NCBI GenBank assembly: GCA_001897535.1
Contig: MKTC01000013.1
Coordinates: 1 to 64,000, forward strand
DNA length: 64,000 nucleotides
Source of the DNA: Bacteroidetes bacterium 37-13
GTDB lineage: Bacteria; Bacteroidota; Bacteroidia; Chitinophagales; LD1
Reading direction: 5' to 3'
The first letter of the stretch is position 1, and each line of letters starts with the position of its first letter. The notes beneath the pieces are model-generated. The model made no database searches. It was not told where the DNA came from and was given only the letters and a program-made list of their open reading frames with translations. Both the position numbers and the translations under genes were made by a program. Shown here piece by piece: positions 63,601-64,000 of the stretch.

Positions 63601-64000
63601 ATACTCACCGTTGAACAAATTCCTGAAATTATAGTTGCTGATTCGCGCATTATTCCCGATTCGGGCAAAGCGGTAATTGAAGCTGATGCAAAAATGCGCA
63701 CACTTACCAATGCAACCATTATTTCTGATACCATTAGCGGCACACACAAAATATCTAAAGCCACATTAGATATTATCAGCAAAGCAGAATTAAAAGGAAG
63801 CGGAGAATATAAATACAGCACTATTAACACACCGGAGCAAACGATTGTGTTCGATGATATTAGCGTGAAAAAAACTGCAATAGGCAAAGGTAAAAAGGCA
63901 GAAGAAGAATATCATTTAGCATCAAGCGGCCCAATTAGCGAAGCCGCTAAGTTTATACTTTATCCGAATGTGGGATTTGTGGGCGATGCAAGCATGTATT
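60613..64000 (+). CDS. Very large exported protein, 3' end outside the window
   Basis: An uninterrupted frame from ATG 60613 to the end of the window encodes at least 1129 residues. The signal peptide is MNKIFAALLLFSCSIIHA. There are no strong motifs I recognise; the region near residues 470-500 (PAIDIAKRIDPKLTEVQIKSLLYKLVENG) looks like a small helical insert, while most of the chain is rich in beta-type sequence with repeated phrases such as SKATLDIISKAEL. The tail lies beyond the window, so a C-terminal sorting domain cannot be checked. Bacteroidota carry proteins of this kind without an assigned function. No neighbour clarifies it. Confidence 0.85.
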   Translation, partial: MNKIFAALLLFSCSIIHAQKLTLFSTEPQQFVRDLDAFMNINKMPDCKEATDNFQKAVKDKLITDQQLGYIAATANVMREKNFPASPQFVNYINAITAFARSGKPESIFNDWDEVCDQMLRNLKRGANSDFTKFLEFSKVYFGENLLNKTQNKAWKVDATDCKMVFVDGRPALKIPVTRFYGFLESDTIQVYNTQGNYFPVENKFEGKGGKADWKRSSQDVNKVYVTLKNYTVDLGAYGYTADSVMFTNTYYLKRVLMGKFTDKLVPNKDTTKSDYPRFESYETDIVLNQVAPNVNYFGGFNFWGTKVVGYNSNGESAGFDFYSHDGKKLVMRARSKDILIIRDKELGASNAEISIYFGKDSIYHPSVSLNYRVDKREMRVFRGENAIGRSRFLDSYHQMEFETDALVWNLDSTRIQMKMLTGVGKNASNYESTDYFNKDRIRQIQGVSSYEPLAIIYQLQKQLGTDDIPAIDIAKRIDPKLTEVQIKSLLYKLVENGFIVYNEKIGMVHVSEKLSKYVLANAKRVDYDYLRMRSIPQDGIDYLDIKNADMQLRGVGLIPISDTANVTFFPTKKTVDIQKDRNMQFDGTIIAGRIDLAGKENKFVYDTFIVNMKHVDSLMMYIPDGDKLDEEGKPILKPLRSKLENLSARLEVDAPINKSGRTRLQQFPRIATEGSSYVYYEDSTTNKAAYSKKDFFFQVEPFEIDSLNNLEPTVLDFKGKLVSGGIFPDMAENLKLQDDLSLGFKTEAPPSGLPLFKDKGNYKGKIELDYNGLKGEGVITHSTAAFTSSAIRFYPDSVLAQTDSFTIAATDKGVMTPDVQSTKVNIFWKSKTDSMYASMTENPFAMYGKSTQLKGNLLLTNTGLFGNGTMDWNEANLISQGFYFKTRHLGADTAELRIKTPDGTDVAFVSPNVKAKVDFDKREGDFSNNLVGVPTEFAYNQYNTLIPNFRWDIDKHILEFKSPEGSKGEQFNSLNKAQKGLNFIAKRATYDLLTSILTVEQIPEIIVADSRIIPDSGKAVIEADAKMRTLTNATIISDTISGTHKISKATLDIISKAELKGSGEYKYSTINTPEQTIVFDDISVKKTAIGKGKKAEEEYHLASSGPISEAAKFILYPNVGFVGDASMY

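Noticed and set aside
1-64000. tRNA, rRNA, CRISPR arrays and riboswitches
   Set aside because: No cloverleaf-type T-arm sequences, regular spacer-repeat arrays or known leader motifs were seen in the intergenic regions by eye; weak candidates could be missed without a covariance-model search.

Overview
The window is a low-GC chromosomal segment from a member of the phylum Bacteroidota, most likely an aerobic environmental lineage near the Chitinophagales. The evidence is type IX secretion (T9SS) machinery (porU, porP, gldJ), T9SS cargo with type A and type B C-terminal domains, an alternative complex III operon, a Bat operon, and promoter candidates of the TTTG-N19-23-TAnnTTTG type. I saw no rRNA, tRNA, CRISPR array, prophage or intact insertion sequence. 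Apart from two small-element insertions, one transposase relic and one rearranged porP region, this is ordinary core genome.

Layout. 0.3-9.2 kb, minus strand: DUF423 protein, a SprB-repeat adhesin with a type B secretion domain, a CPA-type antiporter with a universal stress protein, a metallophosphoesterase/TPR pair and clpS, plus an unlisted 40-residue secreted peptide. 9.5-15.5 kb: mixed housekeeping (SNase-like lipoprotein, DUF302, PI-PLC-like lipoprotein, aroK, LpxL-like acyltransferase, PhoD-like phosphatase, purE). 15.9-30.3 kb: one apparent 14.4-kb plus-strand respiratory operon, actABCDEF followed by cytochrome oxidase subunits II and I, heme O synthase, two subunit III genes and subunit IV, closed by a clear terminator. 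30.5-37.6 kb: flippase, histidine kinase, rseP-der, an acidic lipoprotein, a J-domain protein and tadA. 37.6-46.0 kb: T9SS locus (porU, a truncated porP copy, two lipoproteins, full porP, gldJ). 46.1-56.3 kb: TraB/GumN protein, a large outer-membrane protein, and the MoxR-DUF58-BatA-BatB-BatC operon. 56.5-64 kb: PH-like protein, ABC permease, T9SS type A cargo with dockerin-like repeats, an IS4-type transposase relic, and a very large exported protein that runs off the end.

How it fits together. The act/cta operon would take electrons from menaquinol through ActB/ActA/ActE to a copper-haem oxidase, giving aerobic proton-motive force. The porU/porP/gldJ group would export and process the cargo proteins encoded at both ends of the window. 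The observations I rate most worth checking are a pair of related miniature inverted-repeat elements (12628-12781 and 30382-30562), each flanked by its own 5-bp target duplication that contains the stop codon of a neighbouring gene, and a decayed porP duplicate whose differences from the intact copy are mostly synonymous. I did not find a convincing new multi-gene system.
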